Virus record (IMG/VR): IMGVR_UViG_3300006810_000469
Coordinates: 1-21,730 of that record
Origin: a virus
Strand: one strand, 5' to 3'
Length of the DNA stretch: 21,730 nt
Both the position numbers and the translations under genes were made by a program. Under the pieces are notes generated by a model. That model did not search any database and had not been told where the DNA came from. It was given only the letters and a program-made list of their open reading frames with translations. Below, piece after piece: positions 13,932 to 20,903 of this stretch (position 1 is its first letter; each line of letters opens with the position of its first letter).

Positions 13932-15698
13932 CTATTTCTGGTAACGTTCAAGGATATCGCCTTCGGAATCAAGAGGGATATCAGTAATCCACGGTGGTGG
14001 TGTTGACATGATTCTGGTCAGATCTGTCGCGACCTGTTCAGCTTTGTCTTCATCGCACTCGACGACAACTTCATCATGCACATGAAGAATGATGTCGTGG
14101 CCCGCTTTGTCAATCTTCAACATCATGTAGCAGAAGATATCACGAGCAAGTTTCTGGGACAGATTTTCCGCGACGACCCCGCCCCAAAGCTTCATCGGCT
14201 GTTTCTTGCCGTTGCGCTCAACCATGGCGACGTGTTGCGCTTTCCCGTTGTATCGCATTTGACGAATCCGACCGTAGCCCATCGAATTGCCAGACGGCAA
14301 GTCAATCGTGAGCGGAGCACCTGCAGTGTGGGCTGCACGGATTTGGCTATTAAGATTGCGCCAATAGGCTGGAATCTTGCGGAGCTTGCGGCGATACAGC
14401 TGCACGGACTTCTCTGCTTCGGCCAACGGCATTCCGGTAATGGCCGCAAACGTGTTGGGGCCACTGCCATAGCCACAGCCCAACACCATAGATTTCACGG
14501 AGTGCCTCAATGCTGGATCTTCTTTTTTGAGAACGCCTTTGTCTTTTGACCAAAGACCAAACCGAATTGCGAAAGCCTCATAGATGTCATCGCTCGCTTC
14601 GATTTCAGCCAGTGTATCGTGGTCACCAGCAAGCCAGCAGAGCGTGCGGACTTCGATTTGCGAGAGGTCGGCGACAACAAGCTTACGACCTTTAGGTGCT
14701 TCAATAAGGTGCCGCATGTTGACGCCAAACATCTCCTCTCGGGGCATATTCTGCAAGTTAAGGTTGCCACCGCTGCCGCTGAAGCGTCCGGTGTGGCCAC
14801 CCCAATACTTAATGTTTCCGTAATAACGGTTATCAGACATCGTCCCAAAATCAAAGGCATCCAGTTTTTTAGCGAGCGAGTTAATCCGCCGCCAGTTGCT
14901 CACAGCGGACACCCAACGGTATTTTTTGCCGTGTGTTGCAATCCACTTCTGTGCGTCCTCATCAGTCTGTGCAAGTGACGCAGGCGGCTCAATACCACAC
15001 TTGATGCACTCATCATCGAAGGCTTTACGGCTCAACAATGGTCTTTCTCCGTTCCACGGAATACAAGACTCTGCTTCAAACAGCGCGGACTTCACTTTCT
15101 CCCGCGCAAGCTTTAAAGACTCTGGATTCATCGGGACACCTCTTTGCGCAATCGTCCGGTTAAGGCGGCTGATATCCTGTTCGAATTGGAGCCAATCACC
15201 GTTGTGTTTTTGCCAGAGCTTAAGACACAATTCCGAATCCTTTATCGCGTATTCCGCAACTTCTTTTTGGAAGCCTTCTTCCATGTCCTCCCAGCGCTTG
15301 CCCTTCATATTGTCGCGAGTCTCTTTGCTCACATCCAACTTGAATGAAGCCGCCGAAGCGCCCTTCAACGAGCGTGGTAAACCAACTGCCGCGCACATGT
15401 CCGCCGTGCAGGACCATTGTGCGTATTCAACTTTTGGCCACCAGTTTTGGGATACACCATACAGGTAAAGGGTTTCATCGAAGCCTGCATTGTGCGAAAG
15501 AACAACATTACCAATCAACAAAGACCAGTCGAACTCTTTTGGGTGTCCGACAAACTCATAACCGTCGTCACCTACGATGGACACCATATAAGCATCGAAA
15601 TCGTGGTGTGAGAAGTAGCCCAACGGCCCTAACTTTGTGATGGAACATTCTTTATCGTAATACGATTCAAAGTCCAATGCATATGTTTTTTGTTTCAT
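13932..15698 (-). CDS. polA: Family A DNA polymerase with 3'-5' exonuclease (Leu762 type)
   Basis: A 588-residue replicative polymerase. The exonuclease domain shows LDFESYYD (D9, E11), LSHNAGFDE (N70, D74) and EYAIKDSE (Y150, D154). The polymerase domain has the fingers/palm entry TGRFSGSGGNLNLQNMPR (303-320), motif A VVADLSQIEVR (catalytic D344), motif B RHSVKSMVLGCGYG (R398, K402, L406, Y410) and motif C HVHDE (D542, E543). All catalytic residues are present. Leucine 406 aligns with E. coli F762. It lacks the 5'-3' nuclease domain, as usual in phages. The ATG at 15698 has an A-rich leader without AGGAGG, and an intrinsic terminator lies about 30 bases upstream, so its expression probably differs from the genes before it. 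Confidence 0.93.
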   Translation of the reverse strand: MKQKTYALDFESYYDKECSITKLGPLGYFSHHDFDAYMVSIVGDDGYEFVGHPKEFDWSLLIGNVVLSHNAGFDETLYLYGVSQNWWPKVEYAQWSCTADMCAAVGLPRSLKGASAASFKLDVSKETRDNMKGKRWEDMEEGFQKEVAEYAIKDSELCLKLWQKHNGDWLQFEQDISRLNRTIAQRGVPMNPESLKLAREKVKSALFEAESCIPWNGERPLLSRKAFDDECIKCGIEPPASLAQTDEDAQKWIATHGKKYRWVSAVSNWRRINSLAKKLDAFDFGTMSDNRYYGNIKYWGGHTGRFSGSGGNLNLQNMPREEMFGVNMRHLIEAPKGRKLVVADLSQIEVRTLCWLAGDHDTLAEIEASDDIYEAFAIRFGLWSKDKGVLKKEDPALRHSVKSMVLGCGYGSGPNTFAAITGMPLAEAEKSVQLYRRKLRKIPAYWRNLNSQIRAAHTAGAPLTIDLPSGNSMGYGRIRQMRYNGKAQHVAMVERNGKKQPMKLWGGVVAENLSQKLARDIFCYMMLKIDKAGHDIILHVHDEVVVECDEDKAEQVATDLTRIMSTPPPWITDIPLDSEGDILERYQK

Positions 15699-15726
15699 TA
15701 TTTGTTTCCATTTTTGCTTTGGAGAT

Positions 15727-15770
15727 AAAAAAGCCCCGTCCGCGAAAGCAACAAAAACGGACGGGGCTTT
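15727..15770 (-). terminator. Intrinsic terminator ahead of the polymerase gene
   Basis: A perfect 13-bp inverted repeat, AAAGCCCCGTCCG at 15730-15742 and CGGACGGGGCTTT at 15758-15770, encloses a 15-base loop. Read on the minus strand, the hairpin is followed by a run of six T (15732-15727), the standard form of a factor-independent terminator for transcription coming from the coiled-coil protein gene. On the plus strand only three T follow, so it is directional. Confidence 0.9.
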
Positions 15771-15787
15771 AGGTGTGCTACGTATGA

Positions 15788-15967
15788 CTATTCAGCAACA
15801 AATTCTAACTCAAGTTGGCCGCTGTCGCTGAGTGCGTCCGACAATACTTTCCGGAGAGTAGTGAACTTCTCAAGAGATTCTTGTGCATCAGCAATGGACG
15901 ATTCGATTTGGGCAATCATGCCATCCAGAGTATCAACTTCTGATCGGAGGATTTCTGTAGTGTCCAT
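15788..15967 (-). CDS. Small coiled-coil protein (59 aa)
   Basis: A 59-residue acidic protein that is almost entirely helical with heptad-like hydrophobic spacing (MDTTEILRSEVDTLDGMIAQ, then IESSIADAQESLEKFTTL), so probably a coiled-coil dimer. Family not recognised. The ATG at 15967 lies one base after the stop of the putative DNA-binding protein; an in-frame TTG at 15976 is a weaker alternative. It is the last gene before the strong terminator at 15727-15770, so it closes the transcript carrying the recombination genes. Confidence 0.7.
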   Translation of the reverse strand: MDTTEILRSEVDTLDGMIAQIESSIADAQESLEKFTTLRKVLSDALSDSGQLELEFVAE

Positions 15968-15968
15968 C

Positions 15969-16610
15969 TTAAGCAAACTTTTGGGTGAACAAAGTTACTT
16001 CTTCCGGAGTGTCCTCTTTAGTGGCCGTCAACGATGGGTTGTACCATGTGTATTTGCCTCTAGTGATTTGCTCCGAAGTGAAATTCCAATAACGGGAAGA
16101 AACCGGAACGTTCTGGTTCAACGCGGCAAACGTCGCGAGACGTTTAAACGTAGAGCGGTAGGCATTTTTAGCTACATTGATTTTACCCAATGCGTAGTCC
16201 TTATCGCCCAGCGGAATCTGGAAAGCGGAATCATCGTCACAGTCGTCGGGCTTCTCAATGAGAAGGGTGATTTCTGCAAATTCGATCATCCCCCAATCGG
16301 ATTCAGCCTCGATAAAATCGCGTTGCTCTTTTGACCATGCAATTTGTGGGACATCATCTTCGTCGAACGGGATATCTTCCCGCCAACCTTTCTGCGCTGC
16401 AACAGCGACCACACGGAGTGGCGTATCTGGTGCAGCGAGGACACAACGCTTGTCAAAGAGAACCGAACCAACTGGATCATCTGACTCACTCATCTTCTGG
16501 ACCACGTTAATGCGCGGGATATCAAGATCAGTAGGATCAATTTCAAAACCTCCTCCGGCTACCAGAGAGTTGGTGGGCTTCTCAATTACTGCAGTGTTTT
16601 CTTCACTCAT
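15969..16610 (-). CDS. Putative phage single-strand DNA-binding-like protein
   Basis: A 213-residue acidic protein. The block DLDIPRINVVQKMS, then VGSVLFDK, LRVVAVAAQKGWREDIPFD and IAWSKEQRDFI recurs, as I recall, in phage proteins encoded beside Cas4/RecB-like nucleases and family A polymerases, often annotated as hypothetical or OB-fold DNA-binding proteins. The beta-rich middle (MIEFAEITLLIEKP, DSAFQIPLGDKDYALGKI) would suit an OB fold. That role is inferred from context: this replication block otherwise lacks a single-strand binding protein. The leader before the ATG reads AAATAGAAATAGAAATATG, with no AGGAGG. Confidence 0.5.
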   Translation of the reverse strand: MSEENTAVIEKPTNSLVAGGGFEIDPTDLDIPRINVVQKMSESDDPVGSVLFDKRCVLAAPDTPLRVVAVAAQKGWREDIPFDEDDVPQIAWSKEQRDFIEAESDWGMIEFAEITLLIEKPDDCDDDSAFQIPLGDKDYALGKINVAKNAYRSTFKRLATFAALNQNVPVSSRYWNFTSEQITRGKYTWYNPSLTATKEDTPEEVTLFTQKFA

Positions 16611-16635
16611 ATTTCTATTTCTATTTGGTTTTGGT

Positions 16636-17757
16636 TTAGCGCACCTCTACGACACTGAATCGTTCGGGCGACTTTTGGACAATACCTGCATCTTCACAGG
16701 CGTCAAGGAAGTTTTGCTTTTTTTCTGCTTTTTCTTCACGGGGCATGCCTTCGACAACGAGACCCGCGAGTTTGGATAGGGAAAGGCTGGCCACCGACAG
16801 TGCTTCTTCTGGTGACACACCGTGCTGTTCAGCGACCTTCATAAGAGTCTCGGTGTCGCTGCAGGTCTTTGCCTGACCCATCGAGCGGAGCTTGAAACCT
16901 TCGATCTGTTCGCCGTCCAGCATGTGTTTGCGGCCTTTTTCTTTCACTGTTTTGGCCCAGCTCTCAACCACTTTTGCAATACGCAAAAGCTTAGGCAAGT
17001 GTTCAAGATCATCAAAAGCATTCGGGTCAATGTCTGACAAACTATCTGTCAGCTTGTTCTTGATGTCCACCGCCATGTGGCCCAATGCCGGACAGCGATC
17101 TTCGTAGGCACAAAAGCGGCAGTTGTCAGACGGAGTAAAATCGTCGAAAGCCGGTGTGCCAGAATCCCATTTCGGGCGGACACGTTCACCTTCTTTGATC
17201 ACATGAGAGAGTTCTTTAACGAGCTGGTCGAGATCGGAGCGGTGGAAGGTGCTGTGCAGACAGGCGTCGTGGAGCGGGACGTAGAAAACAAAGTCAATTT
17301 GTTTAACATCCGGAAAGAGTTGAAACGCGCCAACAACATATGCTTTTGACTGCCAATTCGATTCCGGTGGGTCAATTACGCTGATTCCTGTTTTGTAATC
17401 AGCCATGACTGCGGTTTCACCGCCCTCAAGAATCAGGAACCGGTCACAGGTTCCAAATGTGCTGGTTCCGGTTAAGGCAACGTCAACTTGGATTTCGTTA
17501 TATTCTTCAGCGACACCAACAAAGTTTGACATGAAATCTTTCTCCATCTTGACGATGTCGTTGTAGATATCCAGTTCTTCTTCGTCGTGCAGTGAAGACG
17601 GGTCAAACACTTCCAGCGCTTCATGAATGCGCGTGCCTCTTTCAGCTGCTTCGGAAGTTCCACTGCGGCCTTTGTAGGCTGCGCATTTCGCGACATACTT
17701 AAGGCTGGACGGTGAAAACTCCGCGTGACCTCTATCCGCGTGGTTTGGTTGTTTCAT
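16636..17757 (-). CDS. Cas4/RecB-like exonuclease (PD-(D/E)xK with four cysteines, DUF2800-like)
   Basis: A 373-residue predicted nuclease. Motifs in order: a cysteine near the N-terminus (C25 in YVAKCAAYKG), GTRIHEAL with H45, GTCDRFL with D105, VMADYKTG with D120 and K122, a QxxxY-like pair at Q136 and Y140, and a three-cysteine group CRFCAYEDRC (C213, C216, C222). The four cysteines would bind a 4Fe-4S cluster as in Cas4/AddB-type nucleases. Its likely role is 5' or 3' end resection for recombination, or processing of replication intermediates, with the adjacent putative SSB. Its first 26 bases overlap the end of a small gene upstream. Confidence 0.8.
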   Translation of the reverse strand: MKQPNHADRGHAEFSPSSLKYVAKCAAYKGRSGTSEAAERGTRIHEALEVFDPSSLHDEEELDIYNDIVKMEKDFMSNFVGVAEEYNEIQVDVALTGTSTFGTCDRFLILEGGETAVMADYKTGISVIDPPESNWQSKAYVVGAFQLFPDVKQIDFVFYVPLHDACLHSTFHRSDLDQLVKELSHVIKEGERVRPKWDSGTPAFDDFTPSDNCRFCAYEDRCPALGHMAVDIKNKLTDSLSDIDPNAFDDLEHLPKLLRIAKVVESWAKTVKEKGRKHMLDGEQIEGFKLRSMGQAKTCSDTETLMKVAEQHGVSPEEALSVASLSLSKLAGLVVEGMPREEKAEKKQNFLDACEDAGIVQKSPERFSVVEVR

Positions 17758-17902
17758 TTCTTAGTAACTCACACACAAGTTTATTAAATTCGGGACTGCC
17801 TTCATCTGAGTTTTCTAACAAACAGAGCAGCACCCGCTTTGTAATTTTAGCAGCTTCATCCTTCATAATGTCATTAAGCGAATTAGAACTGTTACTACAC
17901 AT
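17732..17902 (-). CDS. Small hypothetical protein (56 aa) filling the gap before the nuclease
   Basis: An open frame from ATG at 17902 to TAG at 17732-17734 encodes 56 residues, starting MCSNSSNSLNDIMKDEAAKI and ending LLRNETTKPRG, with a helical middle (ITKRVLLCLLENS). Its start overlaps the preceding gene's TAG (ATGTGTAG) and its end overlaps the nuclease start by 26 bases. It fills what would otherwise be a 137-base gap in a block where gaps rarely exceed 30 bases. No family recognised. A second ATG (Met13) is an alternative start. Confidence 0.5.
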   Translation of the reverse strand: MCSNSSNSLNDIMKDEAAKITKRVLLCLLENSDEGSPEFNKLVCELLRNETTKPRG

Positions 17903-18188
17903 AAGGCAGAATTGCTTTTACGGCGGACATCAAATCCTGATCATCGAAGTGGTAAAGTTCCGTGCCTTCGTTGGTTTCAACTTCAACACACGGTTTATCC
18001 CCTAAAGCGGTGCGTAGTGCTCTAACCGCCATCAGCATTTCTTCTTCATGTGCTTCGGTCAGTTCGAACCGTTGCTTGATCCACCGAACGGTTTTTCGGT
18101 AAACACGACGGATGAAAGACTCGCCGCAGAAGCTGTTCAAGACATCTTCTATCATGTTATCATCACGGATTTCTTTTCTGGTCCTCAT
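17895..18188 (-). CDS. Hypothetical phage protein (97 aa)
   Basis: I do not recognise this 97-residue protein. It is mostly helical in its first two thirds (with FIRRVYRKTVRWIKQRFELT and then EEEMLMAVRALRTALG), with a short beta-like and acidic end (VEVETNEGTELYHFDDQDLM). There is no membrane segment. It overlaps the DnaA-like gene by 26 bases upstream and the small 56-residue gene by eight bases downstream, so it is in the same transcript. Confidence 0.65.
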   Translation of the reverse strand: MRTRKEIRDDNMIEDVLNSFCGESFIRRVYRKTVRWIKQRFELTEAHEEEMLMAVRALRTALGDKPCVEVETNEGTELYHFDDQDLMSAVKAILPYV

Positions 18189-18534
18189 TTTTGTAGACGT
18201 TGATAATTCCGATAATGGTGTCTCTAAGGTCGTTGTCCGTCAAGACTCGCGGGTCCATACGTCGGCAAGCCGAAATCACCGCAGATGGGTGGCTGTATTC
18301 AAAATGGCGGCTGATAACAGAAAAGCTAAGTTTCAAGATCGACCGGAGCAAACTCATCGCAACGGCACGCGGCTCGCTGTGCTTTGGTGCCCGTGATTTG
18401 ATGTAGAGGTCGGATACTGGAATCCGATATTCATCTGCCACTGTCTGGATAAGGCGCTCTGCTTTGCGGCCTTTTTTCTGCGGGACGCCTCTAAAGGGCC
18501 TCACCCTGTTTGGTTCAATTACTGTTTCATTCAT
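18163..18534 (-). CDS. Stand-alone DnaA domain IV-like DNA-binding protein
   Basis: A 123-residue protein whose residues about 25-115 match the C-terminal DNA-binding domain of bacterial DnaA (Bac_DnaA_C, PF08299). LIQTVADEYRIPVSDLYIKS (28-47) corresponds to the family's opening helices, EPRAVAMSLLRSI (54-66) to the RQ-x-AM-x-L block, and ISRHFEYSHPSAVISACRRM (74-93) to the DnaA signature around GRDHTTVLHACRKI. It lacks the AAA+ ATPase and the DnaB-contact domain. It could bind DnaA boxes to recruit or block host initiation, or mark the phage origin. Only about 25 poorly conserved residues precede the domain. The start ATG lies five bases after the helicase fragment. Confidence 0.8.
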   Translation of the reverse strand: MNETVIEPNRVRPFRGVPQKKGRKAERLIQTVADEYRIPVSDLYIKSRAPKHSEPRAVAMSLLRSILKLSFSVISRHFEYSHPSAVISACRRMDPRVLTDNDLRDTIIGIINVYKNEDQKRNP

Positions 18535-18539
18535 TGTTT

Positions 18540-19157
18540 CTAAGAGTAGTGCAGCTTGCCCAAGTTCGCAAGTTTTTTCTCGATTGATTCAATAACTTTT
18601 TCCTCAATGGAATCGCAGGCCACCAGAATCTTCTGCAATGCATCGCTTTTAGCGCCATTGCGGTGGATGCGGCCCAGCGCCTGCAGGTGGTCTTTCGCAC
18701 TGAAAGAAGGTGATATCAGGCTGACACGGTTCCGTTTACCGTTTATGTCGTGCAGCGAGATACCGGTTCCGCCAGCTGCTATATTCACCACAAGAATGTG
18801 TTCTTTGTCCTCTTGAAAGGAATCAATGGCCTGCTGCCGTTCATCTGAATCCTGATCGCCGTAGATGCCACCACATTTCAGCTCTTCACGTAGGGCCTCT
18901 AATGTGTCTCGAAAGTTGACAAAGATCACCACGCTCTTGTTCTGATCAACCAGATCCTTTGCCATCTCTGCGATGTCCTTTACTTTGAAAGCTTCTGCGA
19001 GCTGTCGGGCGCGGAGCAGGTTGACAAGAACGTATTCACTGTCCTCAACAGTCCCGTTCTCAATCAGGTCTTCCACAATAGCGGGCGTGATACCCAATTC
19101 GTCATAGGCTTTTACGATCTTCGCTCGATTGGAAAAATTGACGGGTTCAACAATCAC
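18540..19157 (-). CDS. SNF2/SF2 helicase, C-terminal fragment (in-frame with upstream half)
   Basis: A 205-residue RecA-like second lobe. KSVVIFVNF, the block VVNIAAGGTGISLHD and QALGRIHRNGAK match SF2/SNF2 motifs IV, V and VI, with the arginine finger region in the last. Read alone it starts at a GTG (19157), seven bases after the TAA that ends the ATPase half. The two pieces are in the same frame, separated by TAA, AAT, CGA, and together make 432 codons, about the length I recall for single-chain phage helicases of this type. The fragment may be made by reinitiation, or the stop may be a mutation or error. Confidence 0.75.
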   Translation of the reverse strand: MIVEPVNFSNRAKIVKAYDELGITPAIVEDLIENGTVEDSEYVLVNLLRARQLAEAFKVKDIAEMAKDLVDQNKSVVIFVNFRDTLEALREELKCGGIYGDQDSDERQQAIDSFQEDKEHILVVNIAAGGTGISLHDINGKRNRVSLISPSFSAKDHLQALGRIHRNGAKSDALQKILVACDSIEEKVIESIEKKLANLGKLHYS

Positions 19158-19163
19158 TCGATT

Positions 19164-19835
19164 TTATTTGAAGGAATCCGGAAAGTCGGAGACGGTTAAG
19201 CGTTTGGCGACCACGCCATACATGTTCTTATGCAGGACACGTAGTTTGGATGCGTTCTTTAGTTCCCACTGGTTCCACATGTTTTGGATGCAGCCATATT
19301 GTTTCATCCAACCATACCAATTCGGATACGGGGGTTTGGATGAGTTTAGATTGTGCAAGCCCAGCGCGTAACCAATAGCCCGCATTTCAGTTGGGTCTTG
19401 TGACGCCGTTGCGGACATCATATGTACATTGAACTTTTGGGCAACAAGTGAGATAAGTAACTGAGCATTGATCGTATATGGCCCTTTGCATTTATGGCAT
19501 TCGTCAATGAACACCATTGTGTGTTCAGGCAAATTCCACTTCATGGATTTCTTGCCTCTCTTCGACATATACGGAGTGTTACCAGTGCGGATCTTTTCGT
19601 AGTTCAAAACGAATACGGGCTCAATGCCAAACTCTGCCAGCTCGCGTTGCCATGATGGGATAACCGCTTTCGGGCACAGCACTGCCACCGGTCGCTCTAA
19701 TGCGCGTGCGACATATGCCGCCACAATCGTCTTGCCAGTTCCGACATCGCTGGTGTCCAGCGTGTTTCGTCCGGTCGCGAGTGTGTTAATAAAAAAGGCG
19801 GCAGCTTCCTTCTGCTTCGGGTAAAGTGTTTTCAT
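19164..19835 (-). CDS. SNF2/SF2 helicase, N-terminal ATPase fragment
   Basis: A 223-residue first RecA lobe of an SF2 DNA helicase or translocase. LYPKQKEAA (4-12) resembles the Q-motif/motif I entry, SDVGTGKT (29-36) is Walker A, AVLCPKAVIPSWQRE (51-65) is motif Ia, VFIDECHK (108-115) is the DEAH-like Walker B, and HMMSATA (138-144) is motif III. The reading frame stops at TAA (19164-19166) exactly where the inter-lobe region would continue, and the second lobe follows in frame. Without it this half should bind ATP but not couple it to translocation. Probable role: fork restart or recombination, as in phage UvsW/SNF2-like proteins. No AGGAGG upstream. Confidence 0.8.
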   Translation of the reverse strand: MKTLYPKQKEAAAFFINTLATGRNTLDTSDVGTGKTIVAAYVARALERPVAVLCPKAVIPSWQRELAEFGIEPVFVLNYEKIRTGNTPYMSKRGKKSMKWNLPEHTMVFIDECHKCKGPYTINAQLLISLVAQKFNVHMMSATASQDPTEMRAIGYALGLHNLNSSKPPYPNWYGWMKQYGCIQNMWNQWELKNASKLRVLHKNMYGVVAKRLTVSDFPDSFK

Positions 19836-19858
19836 TCTTCATTTTCATTGGTTTGGTG

Positions 19859-20110
19859 TCAGTCAATAATGCTCTTCACCGCTTCAGCGACCTCTTGAGC
19901 AAATTCTTCGTAACGCATGCCATCATACACCGATGCGACGATGGCGCGAGCGAAATCGTCCAGAAAATCAGGCCGGTGTGTTTTTACAGATCGAATGCTG
20001 CAGGATGGGGTGAAGGCAATGACGGACCAGCCGCTAACATGGCTTGTATCTCGTCGGCTTTTAATTTCAACAACGACACCTTCAATGTCTACTTCAGTGA
20101 TTGTTTTCAT
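19859..20110 (-). CDS. Hypothetical protein (83 aa)
   Basis: An 83-residue protein I do not recognise. Its N-terminal half is beta-like (EVDIEGVVVEIKSRR, then SGWSVIAFTP) and the second half helical (DFLDDFARAIVASVYDG and EEFAQEVAEAVKSI). No membrane segment. It overlaps the resolvase gene by 17 bases at its start and lies 23 bases before the helicase start, so it is in the same transcript. The fold is not assigned. Confidence 0.65.
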   Translation of the reverse strand: MKTITEVDIEGVVVEIKSRRDTSHVSGWSVIAFTPSCSIRSVKTHRPDFLDDFARAIVASVYDGMRYEEFAQEVAEAVKSIID

Positions 20111-20582
20111 GTTTTAAATAATATTTTGCGATTAAGTAGGCATCAATAATGCCATCATGTGGGGTTTTACATCTTTTATTTGCCAACCAATTCTGGTCCG
20201 GTTCTAACTTTTTTGCAAGAGCTAATGCGGCGGGTTTGGTTTTGCCTTTTGGCAACCGGCCCAGCATATCAGTCTGCCAGTCACGGACCTCCACACATTC
20301 GACGTCGAAACCAGCGGCATCCGCCATGCCCAACAGCTTGCCGAACGAGATCGACATTGATCGCATGGATTGCGAAGAGGGCGCGTGTCGAAGCGGTTCT
20401 TCGATCACCAAAACAAAAGGCGTGTTGAAATCCAGAAGCCATTGTTTGATGGGTTTGGGGTCAATTTCACTTTTGCCTTTTCGCTTTAACGTGGGCATCT
20501 TGATGTAAGAGATCACGTCGCCATTAAATTTCGAAAGCGCACACAGGCCCCCATCCAGACCATTATCTACTCCAACTACCAT
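20094..20582 (-). CDS. RuvC-like Holliday junction resolvase (RNase H fold)
   Basis: A 162-residue predicted junction endonuclease. VGVDNGLDGG (3-12, catalytic D6), VLVIEEP (57-63, E61 or E62) and PHDGIIDAYLIA (141-152, D143 and D147) give the four acidic residues of the RuvC/RNase H active site in the right order. The stretch CVEVRDWQTDMLG (96-108) resembles the strand before the nuclease core's last helices. It would resolve branched replication or recombination intermediates before packaging. It begins 33 bases after the preceding stop and has no AGGAGG motif. Length is near that of cellular RuvC (about 170 residues). Confidence 0.85.
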   Translation of the reverse strand: MVVGVDNGLDGGLCALSKFNGDVISYIKMPTLKRKGKSEIDPKPIKQWLLDFNTPFVLVIEEPLRHAPSSQSMRSMSISFGKLLGMADAAGFDVECVEVRDWQTDMLGRLPKGKTKPAALALAKKLEPDQNWLANKRCKTPHDGIIDAYLIAKYYLKHENNH

Positions 20583-20615
20583 TTAGCTAGAATAGTAATG
20601 GCCTGCATCTTTAGG

Positions 20616-20903
20616 TCAATAGCTGGTTTGGGTTCGGGCGATGGTCTCCGCAATCGAATCTTTAAGTGGCTGGGCTACCATTGGTTCATCCAGAACGGCC
20701 ATGAGCAGGCGGCGCATTTCTTTGGATTCAGCCATCAAGTAAGCGTTGGCCAGAGCAGCTCGCTTGTCTTCCGGATCTTCTGCGTCACCACAAACAGCAA
20801 CACATATATCGGTATTAATCACTCCAATGCAAACACGCTTTCCGTCAAAGACTTCAAGCTCTTCCATTACGGACCAATCTCCGCTAGTCGTCTCGTCCAA
20901 CAT
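20616..20903 (-). CDS. Hypothetical protein (95 aa)
   Basis: Not recognised. The product is 95 residues, acidic, opening MLDETTSGDWSVMEELEV, then a hydrophobic beta stretch (VCIGVINTDICVAVCG) and a helical end (RAALANAYLMAESKEMRRLL). The ATG at 20903 was chosen: it overlaps the preceding gene by 20 bases, whereas an earlier codon at 20951 would overlap by 68 and add a poly-Lys segment encoded by the reverse of that gene's Glu-rich end. No function inferred. Confidence 0.6.
   Translation of the reverse strand: MLDETTSGDWSVMEELEVFDGKRVCIGVINTDICVAVCGDAEDPEDKRAALANAYLMAESKEMRRLLMAVLDEPMVAQPLKDSIAETIARTQTSY

Noticed and set aside
14896-15468. A 190-codon open frame on the plus strand inside the polymerase gene
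   Set aside because: It lies opposite conserved polymerase and exonuclease residues; its product is rich in Ser/Cys/Arg with no domain pattern, as expected of a shadow frame.
15690-15712. Upstream ATG in the polymerase leader (AAAAATGG) as an alternative start
   Set aside because: It is out of frame with the polymerase and gives a 14-residue overlapping frame; the protein begins with the conserved exonuclease strand from the ATG at 15698.
17990-18005. TTATCC-type DnaA-box-like sequences (also near 21045)
   Set aside because: Only isolated partial matches were found, inside genes and without clustering, so no origin is called from them.
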